DNA of 7,160 nucleotides from CAIZIN01 sp964483025 (GCA_964483025.1 CAYZZT010000034.1:1-7160), one strand, 5' to 3'. Numbered from the stretch's first letter, positions 1 through 4,478 are shown. A program made the numbers and translations. The notes: generated by a model from the letters alone, not told the origin.

Positions 1-49
1 TGGCTTCTGTAAAATCGCTCCGCTTTTCTGATTCCGACAATGTTTCTCT

Positions 50-125
50 TGGTGGACCTTAGCGGACTCGAACCGCTTACCTCCTCATTGCAAATGAGGC
101 GCTCTACCAGATGAGCTAAAGGCCC
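50..125 (-). tRNA. tRNA-Ala (anticodon TGC)
   Basis: Decodes GCN alanine codons. Read on the minus strand it folds into a full 76-nt cloverleaf. The acceptor stem is GGGCCTT/AAGGTCC with one G-T pair. The D arm is GCTC/GAGC with GG in the loop. The anticodon stem CCTCA/TGAGG encloses TTTGCAA, with TGC at plus positions 90-92. The variable loop is 5 nt, and the T arm AGCGG/CCGCT encloses TTCGAGT. The discriminator is A and the CCA end is encoded in the DNA (50-52). The 5' half of this gene, with its promoter, is repeated upstream in two tandem units. This copy is the only one with a complete body and should be the functional one. Confidence 0.97.
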
Positions 126-134
126 GTGTTGTAT

Positions 135-162
135 ATTGTACTCGAACTTACTGACTAAACAA
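135..162 (-). promoter_or_regulatory. Promoter of tRNA-Ala
   Basis: On the minus strand, TTGTTT (157-162) is followed after 16 bp by TACAAT (135-140). This -10 box ends about 10 nt before the first tRNA base. The same arrangement is conserved in the upstream tandem unit, which supports it being a real promoter. Confidence 0.6.
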
Positions 163-195
163 TCTCTTAAATATAGCGCCTCATTTTTACATGAG

Positions 196-281
196 GGTCA
201 CAAATATTTTTCTGGTGAAAAATTTTCTGACCACGCCTCGTGCCGTCGCACTCCGGCCTTGCGCTTGGGTCCCATCCCAAG
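196..281 (-). repeat. Structured repeat, copy A (three covarying hairpins)
   Basis: 86-nt motif shared with copies at 378-464, 735-820 and 3815-3900. On the minus strand the order is as follows. Hairpin P1 is CTTGGG/CCCAAG (264-281). A linker containing GCAAG and CGGA follows. P2 is GTGC/GCAC around a GACG loop (240-251). The linker GAGGCGT follows. P3 is GGTCA closing with TGACC (196-200 with 228-232) around an inner hairpin TTTTTC/GAAAAA with loop ACCA (207-222). Confidence 0.8.
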
Positions 282-285
282 CTCA

Positions 286-309
286 CTCTACCAGATGAGC
301 TAAAGGCCC
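286..309 (-). pseudogene. Truncated tRNA-Ala fragment (nt 1-24)
   Basis: Identical to the first 24 nt of the tRNA-Ala gene: acceptor 5' strand, D stem, D loop and three bases of the D-stem 3' strand. It then breaks off into TGAG and the structured repeat. It cannot form a tRNA. It keeps a promoter-like sequence 10 nt upstream (320-347), so a short transcript beginning as a tRNA 5' half is possible. Confidence 0.85.
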
Positions 310-319
310 AGTGTTGTAT

Positions 320-347
320 ATTTTACATAAACTAACCAATTAAACAA
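320..347 (-). promoter_or_regulatory. Promoter-like copy upstream of the first tRNA-Ala fragment
   Basis: Minus-strand TTGTTT (342-347), 16 bp, then TAAAAT (320-325). The spacing is the same as in the true tRNA promoter at 135-162, while the spacer has diverged. The elements are conserved better than the spacer. Confidence 0.4.
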
Positions 348-377
348 TTTCTTAAATATCGCGTCTCATTACATGAG

Positions 378-464
378 GGTCACAAATATTTTTCTGGTGA
401 AAAATTTTCTGACCACGACTCGTGCCGTCGCACTCCGTCCTTGCGAAAGTGTATCCAGACTTTC
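378..464 (-). repeat. Structured repeat, copy B
   Basis: Same architecture as copy A with the same spacing, 87 nt. P1 is GAAAGT/ACTTTC (445-450 with 459-464), entirely different bases from copy A yet fully paired, with an 8-nt loop. P2 is GTGC/GCAC with loop GACG on the minus strand (422-433). P3 is GGTCA/TGACC (378-382 with 410-414) around TTTTTC/GAAAAA (389-404). Confidence 0.8.
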
Positions 465-467
465 TCA

Positions 468-491
468 CTCTACCAGATGAGCTAAAGGCCC
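468..491 (-). pseudogene. Second truncated tRNA-Ala fragment (nt 1-24)
   Basis: A third occurrence of the same 24 nt as the tRNA 5' end, again ending in GAG followed by TGAG. Unlike the other two, the sequence upstream on the minus strand (492 onward) is unrelated to the unit promoter. This marks the outer end of the tandem array. No gene is visible in 492-573. Confidence 0.8.
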
Positions 492-573
492 AATATTTAA
501 CACCAATACAAAATACGCATTACTGTATTTTCAAACTTAGAAGCTATTTTATATTATTTTTGATTTTATGCAA

Positions 574-581
574 GTCTAAGT
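574..581. repeat. Target-site duplication, left (GTCTAAGT)
   Basis: Eight bases GTCTAAGT directly abut the left terminal inverted repeat at 582. The identical 8-mer directly abuts the outer end of the right inverted repeat (1031-1038). Exact 8-bp direct repeats at both ends are the hallmark of a transposition event. Confidence 0.85.
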
Positions 582-687
582 GGTTCTACAGGTATTAGTG
601 TGGTTAATAACCATAAAATACGGCTTAGCATAGGCTTGAAAGTTCAAAAACCAACTATGGGGCTATTTTGTTTGTTAAAAATATAAT

Positions 688-951
688 AGTATCTCCAATT
701 AAGTCCTTCTCCTCCCATTTGTCATCCTCGTGAAGTCGGGATGGGACCCGACTGCAAGAACGGAGCGCGACGGCGCGAGTTGTGCCCAGAAGATTTTTCA
801 CCAGAAAAATACTTGTGGGTACTCCCGGGGATCCAAGTTCGTATTCTGGATTTATAAGACTGGATTCCTGCCGGAGTTTATCCTCGTGAATACGGGGGCA
901 GGAATGACATACAGAAAAGCAAAGTATAAATAGAATAATTAAGTGGTAATT
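688..951. repeat. Nested palindromic element with TGTCAT-type inverted repeats (copy C host)
   Basis: The core is bounded by GTCATCC (721-727) and GGAATGACA (901-909). Outside these, CCAATTAA-containing sequence (688-706) faces TAATTAAGTGGTA (936-948). This matches the outer arms of the element at 3736-3956. Inside are structured-repeat copy C and further palindromic REP-like sequence, CCCGGGGATCC (823-833) and GGATTCCTGCCGG (863-875). Confidence 0.6.
735..820 (+). repeat. Structured repeat, copy C
   Basis: 86 nt, opposite orientation to the other three copies. P1 is GTCGGG/CCCGAC (735-752). P2 is GCGC/GCGC around the conserved GACG loop (765-776). P3 is GCCCA/TGGGT (784-788 with 816-820), with the invariant inner hairpin TTTTTC-ACCA-GAAAAA (794-809). 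Compared with copies A, B and D, P1, P2 and P3 all carry paired substitutions. Confidence 0.8.
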
Positions 952-1030
952 TTAGGCATTATTATGTTAATAAAATTAAAAATTTCTTTAAAAAACACAT
1001 AAAATCTTCCACACTAATGTTTATAGAACC

Positions 1031-1038
1031 GTCTAAGT
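1031..1038. repeat. Target-site duplication, right (GTCTAAGT)
   Basis: Exact partner of the 8-mer at 574-581, directly adjoining the right inverted repeat. Confidence 0.85.
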
Positions 1039-1071
1039 CTAGTGATGAATATTATCTCTCTAGGATTTTAG

Positions 1072-1080
1072 TGATATAAT
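1072..1080 (+). promoter_or_regulatory. Extended -10 promoter of the cyclotransferase-like gene
   Basis: TGATATAAT: a consensus TATAAT (1075-1080) with the TGn extension and no good -35 box. The box ends 10 nt before the ATG at 1090, so transcription should begin at or within about three bases of the start codon. No Shine-Dalgarno sequence is present. Confidence 0.7.
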
Positions 1081-1089
1081 TCATGTATT

Positions 1090-1389
1090 ATGGAAAATTT
1101 ATTTGCATACGGAACATTAATATTCCCAGACAAGCAACAAGAATTGTTTGGAAGGACATTGGATGGCAAAGATGATGTTTTAAATAACTATACAAAAAAC
1201 ACAATTATAATTGATGGTGAAGTTTACCCCTGCGTAGATGAGTCTGAAGGTGAAAACGCTCACGGTGTAGTGTATCAAGTAACTTCTGAAGAATTGCTTT
1301 TGGCAGACGAATACGAAGGAAAGGAATATAAAAGAATTAAAACAATTTTAGAAAGCTGTACTGATGCTTGGGTATATGTGAGGACATAA
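1090..1389 (+). CDS. Gamma-glutamylcyclotransferase-like (AIG2/GGCT fold) protein
   Basis: A 99-residue protein of the AIG2-like/gamma-glutamylcyclotransferase superfamily. Members act on gamma-glutamyl amine or amino-acid conjugates, releasing 5-oxoproline. The N-terminal AYGTL motif (residues 6-10) is the substrate-binding signature (YGxL) seen after the first strand. The stretch DEYEGKEYKR (73-82) carries the family's catalytic glutamate, most likely E76, followed by the typical Y and R. The segments IIDGEVYP (40-47) and AHGVVYQV (57-64) match the expected middle strands. The length is normal to slightly short for the YtfP/GGACT type. The exact substrate cannot be told from sequence. The start is fixed by the -10 box 10 nt upstream. 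The gene stands alone, just outside the right end of the 449-bp mobile element, with no terminator until 1543. Confidence 0.8.
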   Translation: MENLFAYGTLIFPDKQQELFGRTLDGKDDVLNNYTKNTIIIDGEVYPCVDESEGENAHGVVYQVTSEELLLADEYEGKEYKRIKTILESCTDAWVYVRT

Positions 1390-1436
1390 ATTATTTTTTA
1401 TCCCCAATTAAATTTTATTTAAAAAAATATTTGTTA

Positions 1437-1463
1437 TATAATAAACATGTTACAAGCTAATAT
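1437..1463 (+). promoter_or_regulatory. Candidate promoter region of the lysine-rich micro-ORF
   Basis: Two possible -10 boxes lie before the ATG at 1472. TATAAT (1437-1442) would give a leader of about 23 nt. TAATAT (1458-1463), ending 9 nt before the start, would give a leaderless mRNA like the neighbours. No -35 box or Shine-Dalgarno sequence is clear. Confidence 0.4.
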
Positions 1464-1471
1464 AAAAAACT

Positions 1472-1537
1472 ATGGCAAAAGGAAACTCACATCCAAAGAA
1501 GGAAGCTAAAAAGAAGAAGAAAGCTAAAGCAAAATAG
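1472..1537 (+). CDS. Lysine-rich micro-protein, 21 residues
   Basis: A 22-codon frame encoding MAKGNSHPKKEAKK followed by a run of lysine and alanine, ending at TAG 1535-1537. Twelve of the 21 residues are lysine, so the product would be strongly basic and nucleic-acid binding is plausible. Small MAKG...KK proteins occur in many bacteria as unnamed families, and I cannot give a function. Support for reality: a promoter candidate just upstream, and an intrinsic terminator beginning 6 nt after the stop. The terminator makes this a self-contained transcription unit between the cyclotransferase-like gene and the 3' end of ddl. An alternative is a small RNA or leader whose reading frame is incidental. 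Confidence 0.6.
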   Translation: MAKGNSHPKKEAKKKKKAKAK

Positions 1538-1542
1538 CTCAC

Positions 1543-1580
1543 AAAAAAACTTCACATGTCGTGAAGTTTTTTTGTTTGTT
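1543..1580 (+). terminator. Intrinsic terminator after the micro-ORF
   Basis: A 13-bp A-rich stem, 1543-1555 with 1561-1573, with core ACTTCAC/GTGAAGT and a 5-nt loop ATGTC. It runs into a seven-T tract and further T-rich sequence. It is nearly symmetric (A run upstream), so it could also stop transcription coming from ddl on the minus strand. Confidence 0.85.
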
Positions 1581-1589
1581 TAATTATTT

Positions 1590-1681
1590 TGAATTTAGAT
1601 ATTTGAATTTGTTTCGGATTTCGTGCTTCGAATTTCGGATTTTAATACAGAACATGGATCCCCGCATTCGCGAGGATGACA
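1590..1681 (-). repeat. Composite repeat: AATTCGAAGCACGAAA module plus TGTCATCC palindrome
   Basis: Read on the minus strand, TGTCATCC with a CCTCGC/GCGGGG hairpin and GGATCCATG (1653-1681) comes first. After about 18 nt it is followed by AATTCGAAGCACGAAA (1619-1634) and an AT-rich tail. The same order, palindrome then AATTCGAAGCACGAAA module, occurs on the plus strand at 5701-5804. It is a half-element, with no partner TGTCAT arm on the other side. It fills the gap between the micro-ORF terminator and ddl. Confidence 0.7.
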
Positions 1682-1698
1682 ACAAACACTAATATGGA

Positions 1699-2658
1699 TT
1701 ACTTGAGTGTGATTTGAATGAGGTGCTCTAAAAACTCCTTCATATTCGAGCCCACGGCATTTAAGGCTTTTGGCAGTAGGGAAGTCTCTGTTAACCCCGG
1801 CAGTGTATTAATTTCTAAAATATATATCCCTCGGGTGGGGTGGACAATAAAATCCGAACGTGAATAATGCCTTGCACCAATAGCAATATGTGCAATTATT
1901 GCAGACTGCATAATTATTTTTTTCTCATTTTCGGTAAAATTTCCCGGGCACCTTTCCTCAATCTTTCCGGAATATTTCATTTTATTATCAAAGGCTACAT
2001 CAGTATGCTTCATTATTTCAATAGGCGGAAAAGCATAATATTTTTCGCCACGAAAGTTTTCTGCTACCACACAAGTAGCCTCTTTGCCTTTTATATATTC
2101 TTCTACTAATGCAGTATCACAATATGAAAAAACAGAAACCAAAGCCTGTTCAAGACTTTGTAAATCTCTTGCCACGGAAACACCAACGGATGATCCTGAG
2201 GAAATGGGCTTTATAATTACAGGTAAACTAAAAGTTTTAAAAATCTGAAGAGCCTGCTCACTTATATCAATATCATTAGAAACCTTTTTAGCATGAGGTG
2301 TTCTTATTCCTGCCAACTTAAATATCTCCTTGGCTCGCCATTTATGCATTCCAAGTGCTGATGCAAGCGCTCTGGATCCAGTATAGGGCACTCCAATATG
2401 ATCTAAAATCTGCTGTACTTTTCCATCCTCACCATATGTTCCATGTAATGCATTTATAACAACATCTACACTTTTTAAAATATGAGCAGGTAAAACTGGA
2501 CTGCCTTGAAAATACCAACCCACGTTTTTATCTATTACAATATCAACTACAGTATGATTTGATGTGAGTATATCTATTATATGTGAACCACTATTTAAGG
2601 AAACTTCATGTTCATCACTTGGCCCACCTCGAAGAATTGCTATACGATACTTTTGCAT
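1699..2658 (-). CDS. ddl: D-alanine--D-alanine ligase
   Basis: Cytoplasmic ATP-grasp enzyme joining two D-alanines with ATP to form the D-Ala-D-Ala end of the peptidoglycan stem. In 319-residue numbering: LRGGPSDEHEVSL (9-21) is the N-terminal signature with the first-substrate glutamate; HGTYGEDG (72-79) is the conserved glycine-rich stretch; VIIKPISSGSSVGV (147-160) is the ATP-grasp lysine and small loop; VEEYIKGKE (185-193) is the nucleotide hinge; SRSDFIV (266-272) and EINTLPGLT (282-290) hold metal and substrate residues. At 104-106 the usual MDK reads MHK, a modest deviation. A longer frame starts at 2697. I prefer the ATG at 2658 because the -10 TATAAT ends 7 nt before it, the longer version would start inside a palindrome, and the shorter protein begins where Ddl proteins normally begin. 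It is divergent from mltG. No terminator is visible. Confidence 0.95.
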   Translation of the reverse strand: MQKYRIAILRGGPSDEHEVSLNSGSHIIDILTSNHTVVDIVIDKNVGWYFQGSPVLPAHILKSVDVVINALHGTYGEDGKVQQILDHIGVPYTGSRALASALGMHKWRAKEIFKLAGIRTPHAKKVSNDIDISEQALQIFKTFSLPVIIKPISSGSSVGVSVARDLQSLEQALVSVFSYCDTALVEEYIKGKEATCVVAENFRGEKYYAFPPIEIMKHTDVAFDNKMKYSGKIEERCPGNFTENEKKIIMQSAIIAHIAIGARHYSRSDFIVHPTRGIYILEINTLPGLTETSLLPKALNAVGSNMKEFLEHLIQITLK

Positions 2659-2664
2659 AACATT

Positions 2665-2670
2665 ATTATA
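2665..2670 (-). promoter_or_regulatory. -10 box of ddl
   Basis: A consensus TATAAT on the minus strand ending 7 nt before the chosen ATG, which places the expected start site on the start codon itself. There is no recognisable -35 box. The region upstream is instead occupied by the palindrome at 2671-2703. Confidence 0.7.
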
Positions 2671-2703
2671 GCGCACATGATGTAAATTTAAAATCATGTG
2701 CGC
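2671..2703. promoter_or_regulatory. Operator-like palindrome abutting the ddl -10 box
   Basis: GCGCACATGAT (2671-2681), an 11-nt spacer, then ATCATGTGCGC (2693-2703): perfect 11-bp inverted arms directly next to the ddl -10 hexamer, covering the spacer/-35 region. The half-site core ATGTGC recurs immediately before the mltG -10 box (2789-2794). A shared regulator is possible, and so is a simple hairpin. No regulator gene is in the window. Confidence 0.45.
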
Positions 2704-2782
2704 AGAATTAAGAATTAGGAATTAAGAATTAAGAAGAAGATTCGATTTTATTCATAATTCGTAATTCTTAATTCATAATTCT
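2704..2782. repeat. Inverted array of GAATTA-type repeats between ddl and mltG
   Basis: The left arm (2704-2733) consists of four GAATTA/GGAATTA steps. The right arm (2751-2782) is its approximate reverse complement, with a 17-nt gap. The whole can fold into a long AT-rich hairpin. It sits between the two divergent promoters without overlapping either -10 box, so it may act as a spacer or insulator. I know of no function. Confidence 0.75.
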
Positions 2783-2791
2783 ATTCCAATG

Positions 2792-2800
2792 TGCTATAAT
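2792..2800 (+). promoter_or_regulatory. Extended -10 promoter of mltG
   Basis: TGCTATAAT with TATAAT at 2795-2800, ending 10 nt before the ATG at 2810, exactly as at 1072-1080. A weak -35 match, TTCATA (2772-2777), lies 17 bp upstream. No Shine-Dalgarno site is present. Confidence 0.7.
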
Positions 2801-2809
2801 ATTTAAGTA

Positions 2810-3655
2810 ATGCGACGAGTAGCAACAGTTTTTTCTTTTATATTTATAACAACCATTATGGGTGTGTTTACTTTTCCTAATGTAGTAGACAGTATTTCCG
2901 GAAGAATTTATCAATTTTCAAATATTATTGAAAAAGCTAGTAAAAAAATTAGCTTCGCTTCTGTATATATGGCTTTTAATTCTGATAGAGAATATCTTGC
3001 TGTAGCGGAAGGGATGCGTAAAGAAGAAGTTGCTAGCCTTTGTCAAGAAAAGCTCGGTTGGGATAAATTAGAGGAACAAACTTTTGCAGGTACGCTTGCA
3101 TGTTCAGTAGAAAACAATGATGAGGGTTTTCTCTTGCCCGGAGACTATATTGTTGATAAAAATTCTAGTCCAAAAGATATTAAGCTTGAAATGAGACAAA
3201 GATTTGATGTTGCCTTAAGAAATAAAGTTGAAGAACTTGGGGGAGACCCAACTCGTTTTGATACAGACACCGTAATTACAATTGCTTCTATCATTCAAAG
3301 AGAGGCTGGCGGTCTTAAAGATATGAATCTTATTTCAGGAATAATTTGGAATCGCCTAGAAATAGGAATGCCCCTTCAGGTTGATGCGACTCTTCAATAT
3401 GTGAAAGGAAAAGATGGAAGATGGTGGCCGTCTGTTCTTTCAAAAGATAAATATTTAAATTCTGCATACAATACATACCAAAATACTGGCCTTCCACCAA
3501 CGCCAATTTCAAATCCCGGAGAAGGAGCAATTGCTGCAGCTTTAAGTCCAGAAAAAACTGACTGTATATTTTATTTACATGACAAGTATGGAAGAATTCA
3601 TTGTGCAAAAACATATCCGGAGCATAAGAGGAATATAAATAAATACTTGAGATAA
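2810..3655 (+). CDS. mltG: Endolytic murein transglycosylase MltG (YceG-like)
   Basis: Membrane-anchored lytic transglycosylase that cuts nascent peptidoglycan strands and is thought to release them from the synthase. The N terminus has a positively charged MRR and one hydrophobic segment (about residues 4-22), consistent with a single-pass anchor and an outward-facing catalytic domain. A short LysM-like part follows: REYLAVAEGMRKEEVASL (60-77), then GFLLPGDY (106-113), the counterpart of the EGyLfPDTY motif. The catalytic core has ASIIQREAG (159-167) with the expected catalytic glutamate at E165, LQVDATLQY (189-197), and YNTYQNTGLPPTPISNPG (220-237). At 281 residues it is shorter than the roughly 340 of E. 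coli MltG, mainly in the N-terminal half. Its divergent partner ddl also serves wall synthesis. An intrinsic terminator follows at 3696. Confidence 0.95.
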   Translation: MRRVATVFSFIFITTIMGVFTFPNVVDSISGRIYQFSNIIEKASKKISFASVYMAFNSDREYLAVAEGMRKEEVASLCQEKLGWDKLEEQTFAGTLACSVENNDEGFLLPGDYIVDKNSSPKDIKLEMRQRFDVALRNKVEELGGDPTRFDTDTVITIASIIQREAGGLKDMNLISGIIWNRLEIGMPLQVDATLQYVKGKDGRWWPSVLSKDKYLNSAYNTYQNTGLPPTPISNPGEGAIAAALSPEKTDCIFYLHDKYGRIHCAKTYPEHKRNINKYLR

Positions 3656-3695
3656 TATATAACAAATAACTTGTAACTATAATAACTTACACAAA

Positions 3696-3732
3696 ACCCC
3701 ACTTAGCTCATGCTTAGCGGGGTCGTTTTTTT
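3696..3732 (+). terminator. Intrinsic terminator of mltG
   Basis: ACCCC/GGGGT outer stem with inner pairs CT/AG and AGC/GCT and loop TCAT (3696-3723), followed by a seven-T run (3726-3732). It lies 40 nt after the mltG stop. There are single mismatches in the stem. Confidence 0.75.
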
Positions 3733-3735
3733 CTA

Positions 3736-3956
3736 ATACCATCCCAATTAACCCCTTCATATTTGTCATTCCGGCGAAGGCCGGAATCCAGTCTGAAAAA
3801 CCCAAATTCTCATGGATCAATAATATTTTTCTGGTGAAAAATTTCCTGATCACGACTCGACTCGTCAGTCTCCGTCCTTGCGCTCAAAAAATCTTTTGAG
3901 TTCACCTCGCATTCGCAAGGATGACAGAAAATTGGATAGGTTAATTAGGGTGGTAT
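3736..3956. repeat. Palindromic element with nested inverted repeats (copy D host), about 221 bp
   Basis: Outer arms: ATACCATCCCAATTAACC (3736-3753) faces the reverse complement ATACCACCCTAATTAACC (3939-3956), 16 of 18 identical. Inner arms: TGTCATTCC (3764-3772) faces GGATGACA (3919-3926). The left inner arm continues into the hairpin CCGGCGAAGGCCGG. The right side carries the related CCTCGCATTCGCAAGG. Structured-repeat copy D occupies the middle. It fills the gap between the mltG terminator and the 3' end of yqeY. No clear target duplication is seen. Confidence 0.75.
3815..3900 (-). repeat. Structured repeat, copy D
   Basis: 86 nt, minus-strand orientation. P1 is CTCAAAA/TTTTGAG (3883-3900). 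P2 is GACT/AGTC around loop GACG as read on the minus strand (3859-3870). P3 is GATCA/TGATC (3815-3819 with 3847-3851) around the invariant TTTTTC/GAAAAA hairpin (3826-3841). All three stems differ from copies A-C but pair perfectly, and the spacings are identical. Confidence 0.8.
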
Positions 3957-4002
3957 AAATACTGAATAGAATTGTCTATAATACTATTGCTTTTTGTTAA
4001 TC

Positions 4003-4458
4003 CTAAAACAAAGATTCTGCCACTGCTTTCACATCAGCGCCATCAGCTTTTCCTTTTAATTCCTTCATAAGTATGCCTACAAACATTCCTAATTTACTTT
4101 TATCTGTAATTCCTAGCTCAATCTTTTTTGCTTCCACAATTTTTCGTACTTCATCAATACTCATCATTTGAGGTAAAAAAACTTCCAAAATCGCAAGCTC
4201 TGCACTTTCATTATCGACAAGATCTTGTCTGTTACCAGCTTTGAATTGCTCTATAGATTCTTTTCTCTGTTTTACAAGCCTGCGAATTACAGCAAGGCAA
4301 TCTTCGTCACCAAGCTCGTCTTGAGGTTTGTGACCCTTTGCCACAAGCTCATTTGTAAAAGAGGCAGAAACACCTCGCAGGGTATTAAGACGAATGGTAT
4401 CTCTCGCTAACATTGCCTTTTTAATTTCGTCTTTTATGCTTGATTGTATTGTATTCAT
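4003..4458 (-). CDS. yqeY: YqeY / GatB-YqeY domain protein
   Basis: 151-residue protein of the YqeY family, related to the C-terminal tRNA-binding tail of GatB in the amidotransferase that converts Glu-tRNA(Gln) and Asp-tRNA(Asn). Its own function is not well established. Family marks are KAMLARDTIRLNTLRGV (14-30), IRRLVKQRKESIEQFK (58-73), LEVFLPQMMS (91-100) and GMFVGILMKELKGKADG (124-140). The length matches the usual ~150 residues. The frame extends upstream to 4506, but the added residues MDPRIRKDD are the translation of a palindromic repeat (4479-4545), a common annotation artefact. The ATG at 4458, giving MNTIQSSIKDEIKKAM, is the family-like start. No good -10 box or Shine-Dalgarno site precedes it. 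The repeat ends only 20 nt upstream, so its promoter is unclear. Confidence 0.9.
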   Translation of the reverse strand: MNTIQSSIKDEIKKAMLARDTIRLNTLRGVSASFTNELVAKGHKPQDELGDEDCLAVIRRLVKQRKESIEQFKAGNRQDLVDNESAELAILEVFLPQMMSIDEVRKIVEAKKIELGITDKSKLGMFVGILMKELKGKADGADVKAVAESLF

Positions 4459-4478
4459 ATTTATTTGGTACCCTGTAT

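Larger units (their letters stand above)
102..285 (-). repeat. Tandem unit 1: tRNA-Ala 5' end, promoter and structured repeat
   Basis: First of two tandem units of 184 and 182 bp. In tRNA orientation the unit starts with a hairpin-bearing dispersed repeat (core 196-281). An AT-rich stretch with the tRNA promoter follows, and the unit ends with tRNA nt 1-24, where it joins the rest of the true tRNA. The unit boundary falls inside the D stem, between tRNA nt 24 and 25. It also contains AGCGCCTCATTT (175-186), a 12-nt match to the tRNA anticodon-arm region but in the opposite orientation. Confidence 0.9.
286..467 (-). repeat. Tandem unit 2: repeated tRNA-Ala 5' end, promoter and structured repeat
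   Basis: Second copy of the unit, 182 bp, alignable with unit 1 over nearly its whole length. It carries the same 24-nt tRNA fragment, a promoter-like TTGTTT-16 bp-TAAAAT (320-347, minus) and the same structured core (378-464). The two units differ most in the terminal hairpin (CTTGGG/CCCAAG in unit 1, GAAAGT/ACTTTC in unit 2). They are therefore not a recent exact duplication. Confidence 0.9.
582..1030. mobile_element. Non-autonomous transposable element (MITE-like), 449 bp
   Basis: The ends are imperfect 22-bp terminal inverted repeats (582-603 and 1009-1030). Both begin GGTTCTA, have a divergent 5-bp gap and then ATTAGTGTGG, with 18 of 22 positions identical. They are flanked by the perfect 8-bp duplication GTCTAAGT (574-581, 1031-1038). 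No transposase gene lies inside. The interior contains a second, smaller inverted-repeat element (about 688-951) with structured-repeat copy C, so this looks like one element nested in another. An 8-bp target duplication with GG-starting ends is compatible with IS families such as IS1595 or ISL3. The family assignment is a guess without a database comparison. A 67-codon open frame at 730-933 runs across the palindromes and is not credible as a gene. Confidence 0.82.

Noticed and set aside
102..491. CRISPR array
   Set aside because: Only two long units with a tRNA fragment and an interspersed-repeat body. There are no short repeats with unique spacers and no cas genes.
286..491. Additional functional tRNA genes
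   Set aside because: Only nt 1-24 of tRNA-Ala are present. No anticodon arm in the right orientation, no T arm and no 3' acceptor strand follow.
730..933. 67-codon open frame on the plus strand
   Set aside because: It runs across palindromic repeat sequence and structured copy C. It has no recognisable domain or promoter, and the bases are explained by covarying hairpins.
1867..2109. 80-codon plus-strand frame
   Set aside because: Antisense shadow inside ddl, whose motifs are unmistakable.
2659..2697. Longer ddl start giving 13 extra residues
   Set aside because: It would begin inside the 2671-2703 palindrome and upstream of the -10 box. Ddl proteins normally begin right before the LRGGPS-type motif.
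3330..3665. 111-codon minus-strand frame
   Set aside because: Antisense shadow of the mltG catalytic region.
4225..4410. 61-codon plus-strand frame
   Set aside because: Antisense shadow of yqeY.
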